A DNA stretch of 64,000 nucleotides from Omphalotus guepiniiformis (lineage: Eukaryota > Basidiomycota > Agaricomycetes > Agaricales > Omphalotaceae), in assembly GCA_028554645.1 (NCBI GenBank), contig JAQOOI010000076.1, positions 1,674,001-1,738,000 of the forward strand. Reading direction: 5' to 3'. Positions within the stretch are counted from its first letter, which is position 1, and every line of letters starts with the position of its first letter. The position numbers were made by a program, and so were the translations under genes. The notes under the pieces are model-generated. The model was given only the letters and a program-made list of their open reading frames with translations, searched no databases and had not been told where the DNA came from. This document shows, one piece after another, positions 11,017 through 22,053 of the stretch.

Positions 11017-11744
11017 TTTTCACCCCTCAAAATCTGTGAGCCCAAGGCGCATACAAACATCAGAACCTCAATTTTCGACGATTGATTTAACAAGGCTTAA
11101 TCTGACTGCTGTTCAATTTCGACTCTCGAAGTTCACGACACTGAGGGGTTTAGGAAAAAGGCTTGGAATGTCAACTGAGAGAATACGAAGACTATTAGAT
11201 ACCTCGGGGCCTGTCATGTGTAGTAATTATTTCCAATCAATACAATTTCCAGTGCAGACGAACGAATAGTGATAGTGAACTGGGAGCTGCGTCCAAGCGA
11301 CCGCGGTAAGCGACTTTGCTGAATGCTCTCACGTTTCTTGTCTCAATGAACTGGAACAAGTTCCAATACCCCTAGTACCTTTATTCTCCGTGTTCTTCGC
11401 CAGTGAATTTTATTACAGAGGCGACATCGTGAAGCAGCTTTCACGATATCTACACGCAAAGATGTTGAACAACTATTAATCTGCGACGAGTACAGATACC
11501 TTTTTCATTCCAAGCTGACGAGGGATGCGGTATCTCGCTCCAAGGTAAGTTCTATGGCTACTCCTCTGTCGAAGCTGCTGCAAAGATAATTCCGGTCTCA
11601 GACAGGAATCTGGTTCGTCTCGTCTCAAACTCATCGGGGGGCGATGCCCGTACTAGACATTGTCAAATCTTGAGGAACACATAAAAACCCATCTGCTGTG
11701 CATGTACGACTTCCCCTCTATCGGTAACCCACCTTCGCTCCATC
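11017..11744. other. Intergenic region without a visible gene
   Basis: About 730 bases between two plus-strand genes. A short frame at 11003-11269 is not convincing. The bases just before 11745 (CCCACCTTCGCTCCATC) look like a pyrimidine-rich 5' leader. Confidence 0.4.
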
Positions 11745-13836
11745 ATGTCCACCAAGCCGTCTTCGACAATGATCCAGGAGGTGTTTGGAGCCGATGCCGC
11801 TGAGATTCAAGCTTTAGCTCAGGAACTAACTGATGATTCCGCAGATAATGAGACAACGGTAGTGCAGGTATTCCCATCCGGCCCGCCCATTTCTATTCCA
11901 GTCAAGGCTGTTGCTGCTCTGGAGGGCTCGCCTCTCCGGAACGCGTCTATACCACTGATTCAATATCCTGTGCTATCGACGACCGGTCACAGTTCTCCGC
12001 CTTCCTCTGAACATACGACCAGATCTTCGACGGAGTCGGAGTATTCCACTGATCTTAATCCCATTCCTCAACCTCCTGAACATACGGCCGCATCCTCGAC
12101 GGAGTCGGAGTATTCCACTGATCTTAATCCCATTCCTCAACCTTCCTTTGAACGTACGACCGGAATCTTGACGGAGTCGGGGGAATATCCCTCTGTCCCT
12201 AATCTCATTCCTCAACATTCCTCTGAACGTACGACCGGATTTTCGACGGAGTTGAGGCAGTATTCCTCTGTTCCTGATCCCGTGATTAAACCTGCCTCTG
12301 AACGCACGAATGGCTCTTCGACGGAGTCGGGGGAGTATCCCTCTGTTCCTAATCCCATTCCTCAACCTTCCTCTGAACGTACGTCCGGATCTTCGACGGA
12401 GTCGGAGTATCCTCCTGCTCCTCATCCCATTCCTCAACCTTTCTCTGAACGTACGACCAGATTCTTGACGGAATTAGAACAGTATCCTCGTGTTCCTAAT
12501 CCCATTCCTCAAACCGGTTTTGCCTTGATTCGAGGAAATGTTTCATCTCCTTTGAACCCCTCCTCACCTACTTCAGCTGAAAGTATAACATCGAGACCTG
12601 TAGTGTTTGGTCAGGCGGGACGGTCATTCATTACTCGTGTACCCTCCGAGGATGCAAGGGCTTTTGGCTTCTCTTCTACAGGCGGTACTGCACCCAGAGG
12701 ATCGATGATTCTATATCGCCTTCGTGGTCCTTCTGAGGTCTTTGACGCAACTCTATCTCCGCGTATTAGAGGTAATGCTCATCGCGATTCTACCGCATCC
12801 TTCTCAGGAGACTCCGTTGTCTCGGTTTCATCTGATACTAAATACCCCTCCTCGAGACTCATTCAAGGTCTTGACCGTGGCTATATAGCTTACGCTTACG
12901 ACCCATTCGAGGATATAGAGGCTGACGATGACTCGTTACACAATACTAAAGACGACGACAGAACAGCTTGGTTTTCCGTACGAGGAATTGTCAACGTAAT
13001 GAGCTTGGCTTTACTTTGTGGTATCGTTATTGGAATTTTCGTCGTATTCCCAATAATTTATTATCGGACTCATAATCACAAGAATCAGAGGATCGTGGAC
13101 AATCCGTACATCAACTCGACTGGACAGGCTGAACCCACTATGGTTAATAACAACTTTGGACTACTCGCAAAAAGATCGCAGTTTCCTTTCCAGTGAGTGG
13201 AACTTTGTGTGGAGTTTTTGCTATTTTCGATGAAATTTTTTGCAGCGGTGCTCATGATCTAATCAACTCGGTTACACCCGCTGCAGACGGAATCTTGGGA
13301 ACAGAATATAACCTCGTGTTCTCTGATGAAATCCCTGGCTTAAACCCCCGAGCATCTGCTGAAGGTGGTTTCTTGTGTCTTCATGATGGTCTGATTGACG
13401 TTCGTTTCCGCTCGGTGGAACACGAACCTTGGGCTCGTGGTTTCGTAAGCATTTTCGAACTTTTAGGCCAGGTCATGTTGGCTAATCTCATCTTTCAGTG
13501 GTCTTCTGGCGTATGGACGTATATCACGGACAGTTCATCTATACTCCCGACGTCTTTACCCTTCGGATCGATTCGTTCAGACCATGCAGCTCTCTTTGAA
13601 CTTACTCCTAACCTCACCGATTCAAATCGTTAGTCTTGTATTCATCGTGCATTGCTTTTCCTTGCGCTGATCTAAATTCCTTAGGTGATATTATTGATTC
13701 ACGAGGGAAATATGAGTTTGATTACATCCGGATCTATGAAAGGCGAGAGTCATTGGGTTATTCGTGTTCGCTCAGGTTTTCCGACCGATACAGTGTTGCT
13801 CATCGTCAGTCTATTCCTCAAATTAGAAGTGTTTAA
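11745..13836 (+). CDS. Divergent KRE6/SKN1-like type II membrane protein, catalytic core apparently lost
   Basis: Four exons (11745-13192, 13246-13444, 13499-13628, 13685-13836) keep frame for 642 residues. Residues about 80-260 are imperfect tandem repeats of roughly 25-35 residues built on STESEY, LNPIPQP and ERTTG. After that the protein resembles the N-terminal half of basidiomycete SKN1/KRE6 beta-1,6-glucan synthesis proteins: RGSMILYRL, SSDTKYPS, YIAYAYDPFED, a single membrane helix at about 417-440 (RGIVNVMSLALLCGIVIGIF), then NPYINSTGQ and YNLVFSDE. The family's GH16 domain should follow for several hundred residues with an ExDxE-type active site. Here only about 160 residues remain and no such motif is seen. 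It is likely a Golgi/ER-anchored paralogue without glycosidase activity, or a decaying gene. Confidence 0.65.
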
Positions 13837-14049
13837 TTGCTGATTTATATTTGCATTCAGTGTTATCTATGCTATGATCATTTTCCGCTATTCGCTCTTT
13901 TGCTATACTTTTTTTTGCTTGCTTATCGCGTTGTTCACTGCGTCATAGGACGATAGTCTTTATACTTTCTTTTCTCATTTAAACTGTTGTATTGCACTGA
14001 ACAAGGACTAATTCGTAAATTCTACGTTTTCTTATCAATTCGCTATGTC

Positions 14050-15817
14050 TCATATCATACTTATAGCCTGCTTCAAATCAGATTCTGCATTTTCCCATCT
14101 CCAGGCATCTCCTTTATCGTATTCGCTCTTGAAAAATGCAGCTTGCTCAGGCCGTAAAGGGCCGTCATTCTCTGCACCATCGTATTCGGGTCTGTCAAAT
14201 CCACCATCGCTCATTCTCGCACGGGATGTTTTCATGATGAAATTACCCTTTGGTCGTCGGATTTCATCGTAAATCTTCAGCACTCGAGGCACACTGTGGG
14301 TGTCACATTTGGATTGGGTGAGCAGGTTACCAAGCATCCAGGCATCCTGAGATGGTTGTAAGTATATGAATTCGGTTTGACATAAAAATCCATTAACCTC
14401 TATTGCCTGACAAGCTCCAGCAGCGAGATGGGGAGTCATTGCGTGTGCCTGTGGGTCCGAGTAAATGAGCGTTTCGATGGTGTATTTTTCGCGTGATGTA
14501 TATACTTACTGCGTCTCCGAGTAGTGCAATACGACTTGAGGCGTAACTATCAAGTGGCACAAGATCCTGAATAGGCCATGCGATGGGATTTTCCAACAGC
14601 TAGAAAGAAGTGAATGTTTCAATGGAATGGAATATGCAATGAAATAAGAAGAGTTGAATTCACGGAAAGTAAGTGTTGAACTTCCTCTTCCCACCCGGAA
14701 AAATAACTGAGAATTTCGTCGTTCGTGACACTCCTACGCGGTGGAATCTCTTCTTCTTTTTCTTCGCCTGTCGGTTTGATCACAAATGCTACGACGTTGA
14801 TAATGGAACCTTTGCTGATGGGATAAGCCACAATTTGCTGGATAACAGCATGTCAGTATCATCAGTAAGTATAGAGGTTTTCTTCTACGTCCTTACCCTT
14901 CTCTTTCCGCAGTACTGCCAGTGCAAATACTCTCGTGAATGATAATCCCAAATTGTTTGCCTAACAGGTCACATACCAACGTCGCTTTGCTAAGTACTTG
15001 ATGTTCCGGATTCACGGACACTAGCTTGTCTCTCTGAATAAGTCCTCTGTAAGATATTGTGCCCGTGTAGCGAATACCATTATTAGGATAATGAATCGAC
15101 GGATTCTGTGCTAAAAGACTCCGCCGAACAGCAGATTTAACCCCGTCTGCACCGATGACTACATCGCAAGAGCTGACAACTCCGTTCTTGAAAAACAGTT
15201 TTACTGAATCCCTGGATTCTTCGCAGCGGTCAAGGCAGTGATTCAGATGCAATTCACAAGAAGAAGGTAAATGCTTCAATAGCACTTTCTGCATTTCCTG
15301 ACGATGGAAGGGCATATTATCTAGAAGAGCAGAATTGGGTGGAGGTTACGTTGACGAATGAACTGATACTTACCAGCTCCGAAAATCTCAAGGAATGTAT
15401 GTCCTTCTTTCTGATTTGACTTACGAAGAGTGAACAGCAATCCTGTTTCATTCCCGTTGAAGGGAAGTATAGACAACAGGATAAGAAAACGTACGATTCT
15501 CATCGGATGGCTTTGCCGGCAATATATCGAGGAGATTTTGTTCTAATCCCATCGTTTTGACGATGTTCCATGTCCGTGGCCAGAGTGAGAAACCTGCTCC
15601 GACTTCTGCTATTTGCTCTGCGGTCTCGTAGATACTTATTTCGATATCTGGGCGATTCTTGAGAGCTATGGCACAGGTGAGACCACCAATCCCACCGCCA
15701 CTGATGATATTAATGGTGGTTAGCCGTGATCACATTCCAGGGCACCGGGGGAGGTCATGGTACCTACATGATAGCGACACGAAGCTTTTTATCGAGTTGA
15801 GCAGGTTCAGATGCCAT
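14050..15817 (-). CDS. FAD-dependent monooxygenase (salicylate hydroxylase-like), copy 1
   Basis: A multi-exon flavoprotein with ATG at 15817 and stop at 14050. The first exon ends KLRVAI and is joined through a GT-AG intron to the dinucleotide-binding turn GGGIGGLTCAIAL. Later come YETAEQIAEVGAGFSLWP, the NADPH/FAD motif DVVIGADGVKSAVRR, and the second FAD motif RIALLGDA spliced to MTPHLAAGACQAIE and then DAWMLGNLL. These are the three hallmarks of group A aromatic-ring hydroxylases. The substrate is unknown. It is a paralogue of the gene at 17049-18797, on the same strand and with the same exon layout, so the pair arose by tandem duplication. Exon limits are approximate. Confidence 0.85.
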
Positions 15818-17048
15818 TCCCGAGTAATGCCAAGGTGACAAACGGCGATAGGGAGCAATGGAGGGGTGATTTTGATAATGCATCGAATACTCTCGATCAT
15901 ATACTTCTCAGGTGCTAATTCTAGAATGGATCCGGCTTCAATGGGACTCCAGCCTGATGATAAAGCAGTGACCCATACGAATTCCGACAAGAATACAAAC
16001 TCGCACCGATTATCCGTGCATTCCCTTAAACAGTTGAACTCGTCTGAATCCATGAGTAATTAAGGGCAATCTGAATTTGATGTACGACTGAGTGATCTGA
16101 CTTTCAACAAATACTCACACTCGAAAGATGGACCTTGACTAAGATCAATGACCTGATGTATCTGCACTTACTCGGTACATTTAATGTGAATTTGAAGGTG
16201 CCACCTCTGGACGATTGACGTCCGTGATCAGAGCAGAGGAAGAGGATGAGCAACTCCACGCCATCAGCGAGGGTCATAGTAAGAGTCGCTTTGACCTCCA
16301 TGGAACATAACCGGAAGCTATTAAGCTGATTCAGAGCGATACTTACGAGCAGTTTCTTGACAAATGTCAATCAATGTCTGCTACTATTCAATGCTGAACT
16401 ATCTATCATGTATGTAGTCAGGACCAATTGCAAGTACTAAGTCAATTCCTGGAGTTTCAATCCGTTTGTTGGAACTTTTGGAAAGTGCCGATAACTGCCG
16501 GTACCGGTAAGCGCTTATGAACCCCATAATCAAAACGGCGCTTAAGTATAACCCACCGAATCCTTTTATTCTGTTCAGAGTAAGTAGCCAGTTGCTGGTT
16601 CTACGATGGGTCACACTATCAAGACACAACTGCCGTGCCGATTATCCACGTATCCGTCTAAGTTCGTCCAGAGCTATTAGTAAAGTCAAAACAGAGGTTC
16701 GGAAGTGATTCGTATTTTACCGTTATTGACATTGGACAGTGACACTTCTGGGAATACGACCTATGAATAAACGTAACATGGCTCAGCCTGGCGGGAAATC
16801 TGCCAGGCTTGACTAACTCCAGATGACCCGAGGAACACAGTACACTCCAGAAACGGTGTTTCTGTCCAGGGACCGTACCGTAATACACTTCCTTCCTTCC
16901 TTCCGCAGTCTTCAGGAAACGTTGATTGAATGACGATTTCGCTTCCAGTTCGACGGATCTTGTCATGTCGGTTACTTATACAAGCGCACAGAGCGGCATT
17001 AACCAAACTGTATAACATTCAGAGAGTAATTACAATCATGTAGTCACC
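15818..17048. other. Intergenic region between the two monooxygenases
   Basis: About 1.2 kb. Several minus-strand frames of 60-107 codons occur (16104-16370, 16658-16966, 16761-17018) but overlap each other and match nothing I know. I see no convincing gene. The stretch should hold the promoter of copy 1, which is the left-hand gene. Confidence 0.4.
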
Positions 17049-18797
17049 TTAAAGCATTCCAAGCGCACGTTCTACTTCATATTCTGGACTTTCCCAACCC
17101 CAACCATACTCTTTCTCGATAGCTTCACCAAAACAAGCTAACTGTTCGGAAGATAAAACATCTCCCACTCCTTCATAGTCAGGCAATAGAAAATGGTAAT
17201 GACCAACCATGCTAAGACTGTTTTTCACCATATGGTTCCCAAACGGTTGTCGAACAGTATTGTAGATATTGAGAATTCGAGGTAGGTCCTCGCTACGACA
17301 GCTAGACCGGGACATTAGAGTGCCGAGAATGTAAGCATCCTGTGCACAAGGAAGAGTGAGCACACAACCAGAATTCCTTACAATATAACCTACCTCTATG
17401 GCTGTACTAGCTCCAGCACCAAGATAAGGAGTCATCGCGTGAGCCTAGTGATTCCAGTAATTTGACAATGAATATCATATTCATGCTTGAGAATCGAGCA
17501 ACTTACACTATCGCCAACGAGCGCTGTACGTCGTGAAACATAATTATCGAGTGGTTTGAGCATTTGAATGGCCCCCCACATAGGTGTTTCCATGGCCTAT
17601 TCAAGATATGATATTGGAGGTAAGCTAGAAGATTCGCTGAAGACGAGAAAATACTTGCAGAGAGCAACTGCATCGCGCTCTCCTCCCAACCAGAGAAACT
17701 GTCGAGTACTTCGTCCAGGGTGGCATCTTTTCTTTGGGGGTTCTTCAAAGGCTTCCCAGCATCTTCCGGAGTGTTAGATAACCCTGCTACGTTGATTATC
17801 GTTCCTTTGCTGATCGGATAGGCTACTACATGCTGAGATGCGAGGCAAAACTATCAGTAAACTGCCACGAATAGTCGTCATGAAACACACCTTGAATTTT
17901 CCACAGTACTAAGGAAATACATTTCATTCGTAAGATCTCGTGGAATCACCAAATAGTTATCAAACAAACCTACCGTCATATGCCTCTCAAGGGCCGGGTG
18001 CTCAGGATACATAGACGCCAATATCTCTCTCGGAATCAGTCCCCGGTAGCACGTAACACCAGTGTTGAATATCTTGTCGTCATCGCCAGGCGAGGTACTA
18101 AGCGTGTGGAGACACCGTCTAACAGCGGATTTGATCCCATCTGCTCCGATAACAACGTCGTGAGTGCTAGTGACCCCATTCTCGAAATATAACTTGACGA
18201 AATCTTTAAACTCCTCGTGACGATCCAGACGGTGTTTCAGGTGCACTTGGCAAGAAGAAGGTAGGCACTTCAGCAGTACACGCTGTAAGTCCTGGCGATG
18301 AAAGGCCAATATGCCGCCTAGGGACGAGTTTCAGAACAAGCCAAACAAGAGTTTCAGAAAACGTACCGTTGTTGTATAGGTCAAAGATATGGAACCCGTC
18401 ATGTTGGTCTGATTTGCGAAATGTCCACACCAGTGCTAACAAGTTCGAAACCGTGTGAGTACGTGCTAAATCAGACGTAAGGTTTGACGAACTATTCTCG
18501 GTCTTCGGCTCCTCCGACAGGATACTGATAACGTCTTCATCCAGGCCCATGGTCTTCAAGATACTCCATGTTCGAGGCCAAATAGTGATTCCAGCGCCAA
18601 TCTCCGTGAGCTGAGCTGCAGCCTCGTACAAATCAATTTTGATGTTTGTATGATCCTTCAAGGCAATGGCACAGGTGAGACCACTGATTCCACCACCACT
18701 AGTAGAAATAGAACATTAGAATGAACCTTCTCGACAGTGCGTGAGTGGGTACTTGCATGATAGCAACACGAAGCTTCTTCTCTGAAGAACAATTCAT
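17049..18797 (-). CDS. FAD-dependent monooxygenase (salicylate hydroxylase-like), copy 2
   Basis: The model runs from ATG at 18797 (MNCSSEKKLRVAI) to a stop at 17049. The first intron uses a GC donor (GCAAGT); removing it restores GGGISGLTCAIAL, whereas copy 1 has a GT donor at the same place. Further motifs are YEAAAQLTEIGAGITIWP, AFHRQDLQRVLLKCLPSSC, DVVIGADGIKSAVRR and MTPYLGAGASTAIE, then after an intron DAYILGTLM. All FAD-binding hallmarks appear intact. Protein identity to copy 1 is clearly moderate rather than near-complete, so the duplication is not recent. The role is likely oxidative catabolism or secondary metabolism; the substrate is unknown. Confidence 0.85.
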
Positions 18798-21282
18798 TTG
18801 AGCTTAGAGATGTTAAGTGAACCAGGTACAGGTGTTGGGGAAAACATCTTCAGATCCTCTTCAATCCTCTCTTATAACCCGTATATGCTGAATGCACGTT
18901 CACCTTTACAGCTGCAACAAAGTGGCTTGAGTAAGAAGCTCGAGCCGTTTACCCGCCTTCCTGCGATTGAGACTGTATGCAGCATCAAGAGTACGTTAAC
19001 CCCTCTGAAGTGCAAAACAACGATTTGAGCGGAAAAATTTGGTTACAGGGGAGGTCACTCACCATTTGAATCGTGCGATAACAATGAGCTTCCTTTCTTA
19101 CTGACTCTCTGCTTAGCAAAAGCTACAATTGAGTGGATGTTTATCTCGGACGAGACCCGTGAATGAGTAATTTGCAACAAAGTCTGAAAAGAAGCGGGGG
19201 ATTTGGAAGCAAATTCAATTCAAAAGAAGCTGGACATGAACTATCAGAGCTCCCTACAGGTCGTGGCAATCACACGAGATCATGTCGCTGTGAGAATACG
19301 AGCCCTCGAACATAGTTAGCATGATCAACGCATACGGTCCACCAAATGTCCGAAGGATCAGTAAAGACGTCAAATGACAAGTAAAGTTGGAGGAGACACC
19401 GGTCAAAACGAAATTGATCCAACGAAAATCTCCTGACAATGAATATCTCCAAAAAGGGCCTTCGATTCAATGAGAGAAGTTCGCCCGAGTTGGACGGAAA
19501 AGTCGAGACTGTAAAGTAATCATGAGCGACAAGAGAAATAATCAACGAGTCCCAGCCTGTATTGAATTCTGTCCAGTATGTCCCAGATGCTTCCCCGTGC
19601 ACTAACCAGAAAATTCAACGGAGACAAAGAGCTTGGATGAGTGAAGAGATGCGCCGGGCGATATCGATGTTCATCATCAGAGTCGGATCCCTGATGCTGT
19701 GCGATGTGTTGAACATTGATGAGTACAAGTTTTTTTGCAGTGCCAGCTATGATTGATATCATTGAGTAGAGTAGAATGGTTGAATGAGTCGGTATGGTAC
19801 TGGTCCAAGACTGATTCAGACTCCGCCGATTTATCGAGCGGCGCTTGAACCAGCTGCCGCAACGGCGCACATCCTGTAGGCTCGCGACCAGCACGTGTCT
19901 TAGAAACTATGCCACATGGCATACTCGGACCGACAGTCCGAGAAGCGTTTCGAAGAAACGGCTGGTCTAAACGGTAGCCATTTTGGCAGGCGCGGCTTTG
20001 TGACATTGGACTTAGGCTCAGAACTTCGAATTTTTTGTATTCTTGAGAGCACGAGATTTATGCGTTTTGAAGAACACTGATTCAAATGAGATAGGTGTCA
20101 AAAAAAATTTTTGTCAAGGTATTTTCGTGCCCGACTTGAAAGAACGAGGGAGCCTGGTGTGGCTCCCACGCTTAGGTCAAGTGTATTTAGTGTGTTTGAT
20201 GGGCTGACAGTATCACTTTGCGGGGTCAAAACATTCATATTTTTATGATATAGACTTTTGTGTTCAGCTCGACGAGAAACGGCGAATGATATAGGTCACT
20301 CAGGAACTTTTTTTTACAAGTTAAAAGCCAGAATTTTTTGAAGTCCAAAGTCACAAACCGTGACCCCGCCAATGTGACGACCGTTTGGACCAGTCCCTCC
20401 ACAATGAGCATCTGTGTTTGTTGCGCAAACAAACCAGATTTGGATGTCTCCAAATATGCTCACGTGGAGGTAACTGGTCGCGAGTCTACACATCCTGACC
20501 AACGTCGTCAATCTTGCGTCTCCTTCAGGAGCCTTCAACGAGTGATTTCTGAAGAGTCAACTAGTCACCTCTAAGAAATCTCGTGAAGACCTCAATACGG
20601 TCACCGGTGTCCACAAAGATTTCGCCTCCTCTAATCGACTCTTCGCGGCCTGCAGATGGTCATGTAGCCTTTTAATCTAAACTCTTTCGTTCACGCACTG
20701 CTACAAGCCGGAATAAGGGCGGAATCATCTTTCATGTTACCCGCTTGAGCGCTAAATCTTAATCAACAGGTTACAGCACGGCGTAAGTATGCAATGAATC
20801 AGAATATCATGATCATCCCGGGTTTTCGTCTACATAGGTTCGCGTCTCCAGACGAGGGCTGGAGCACTGCAGTTCTGGCAGTCTGGCCAAGAGGCCGCCG
20901 GTCGGCGTAAGTATGCAAGTACGTAGTCGGTTGCAGTCTAACTTACCAACAAACACGCGCCTACGTCTGTCTACTGTACACGCACAGCCAGGATCAACTG
21001 GGTTGGCGAGCCCTGAGCCTCCCCGAGCGCGGAATCTGCCAACTCTGGTACATACTTATCAATGATCTTACAAGCTGTCTCGGCTTCATTGTCCCCTTGG
21101 AAATCCGTTATGCTGTGCTTTACGACATCGCTGAGCAAAATATATAGGTCGACTTGGTCGTAAAACGTTTCCTTGGGCAATAAACTAAAGAAGAGGCTGG
21201 TTCCTGTTCACCCCCACTCACGACTATAACGAGACTTCTTCGTCAAAAATCTACCACTCTACCTACCACTACCAGCGCAATT
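18798..21282. other. Long intergenic region, possible gene remnants
   Basis: About 2.5 kb with no convincing gene. Overlapping frames at 19254-20006 on both strands have no recognisable content. A small hairpin (CTCGGAC paired with GTCCGAG) sits near 19922-19940. A minus-strand frame at 20971-21180 (about 70 codons, no ATG) could be an exon of an unrecognised gene because a TTTAG acceptor-like site precedes it. A 16-base direct repeat lies at 20779 and 20903. Confidence 0.35.
20779..20918. repeat. 16-base direct repeat, copies 124 bases apart
   Basis: CGGCGTAAGTATGCAA occurs at 20779-20794 and again at 20903-20918. Each copy contains a GTAAGTAT splice-donor-like sequence, so it could be the trace of a duplicated exon end. 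Confidence 0.5.
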
Positions 21283-21630
21283 ATGTCGAAGTCGCTCACC
21301 ATAAACACCATCCCGTTCCCGACTGCCTCGACTTCACCCATGGTCGAGTGCGCGCCTCCGCTGCATCGCAGACGAGGGATGCAGCTTGATTTACCATTGC
21401 AAATGCCCATGTACTCTCCCGCACTAAACACTGCTGCCGCTAGACTCAATGGAGAGCAACCTGCGCAGCCTTACTCCAGCGTTGTACCTCGCACGACCGG
21501 CTCCAATCCGATGCTATGGGCATCGCCGTCGTTTACCGGGACTCCCGCTTCTGCAACTGTGGGCAACAAAGGGCCCTTGCAGCCTCATGTTTCCAACCTA
21601 CCGCGCCGAAAGACTGTGCGACGTAATTGA
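21283..21630 (+). CDS. Small protein carrying the QPHV-NxPRR peptide
   Basis: A 115-residue frame with an ATG at 21283. It has no known domain and is rich in Pro, Ser and Thr. Near its C-terminus (residues about 95-110) it carries NKGPLQPHVSNLPRRK, almost the same peptide that occurs twice in the otherwise different protein at 4731-6623. In both proteins the peptide is followed by basic residues. Conservation of this unusual string supports the frame being translated. Function unknown; a docking motif or nuclear-localisation element is possible. Confidence 0.6.
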   Translation: MSKSLTINTIPFPTASTSPMVECAPPLHRRRGMQLDLPLQMPMYSPALNTAAARLNGEQPAQPYSSVVPRTTGSNPMLWASPSFTGTPASATVGNKGPLQPHVSNLPRRKTVRRN

Positions 21631-21839
21631 CCTCGAGTGGTCCGCAGTCATTCATCTCGATTCTCAGTATGTTGGAGTGGATGTAATGTTTATCTTGGCT
21701 TCTTGGTAGTAACTGTAGATGCCCCCCCTGTAAATTTAGAAATTTAAATCATATCAATTGCTGATAAATAATGAGCCGAGCGAATTGGTCCGTGCACATT
21801 ATTGTGAGAGAATTGAGATAGGTGGCATTCTTACTTACC

Positions 21840-22053
21840 AGTAGGACGTTTTGTTCGTTTTCCTGGATATTTTATATATCGCACTTTTTTCTTGTGCGTG
21901 TCTTTTCAACTCCACACTCTTTTACCCTCCTCCACTCCCACCACGCTCTCTACCAAAAATTTACCCTTTTTCTAACGGTCTTTTCTGACTTTCTTCCCTT
22001 TTCCGTCCCTTGAATTCTTCCTCCTTGTCCTATTTCCTCTCTTTATCGCACAC
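21840..22053 (+). promoter_or_regulatory. Pyrimidine-rich promoter/5' leader of the Nrd1 gene
   Basis: The 200 bases before the ATG at 22054 are dominated by C and T (CTCCACTCCCACCACGCTC, TTTCCTCTCTTTATC). This is typical of CT-rich core promoters and leaders of strongly expressed fungal genes. No TATA box in canonical position was seen. Confidence 0.45.

Noticed and set aside
11973..12437. 154-codon Arg/Gly-rich minus-strand frame with repeats
   Set aside because: It is the mirror of the tandem repeats in the KRE6-like gene.
19254..20006. Overlapping minus-strand frames
   Set aside because: Several phases are open at once, with no conserved motif and no splice sites joining them.
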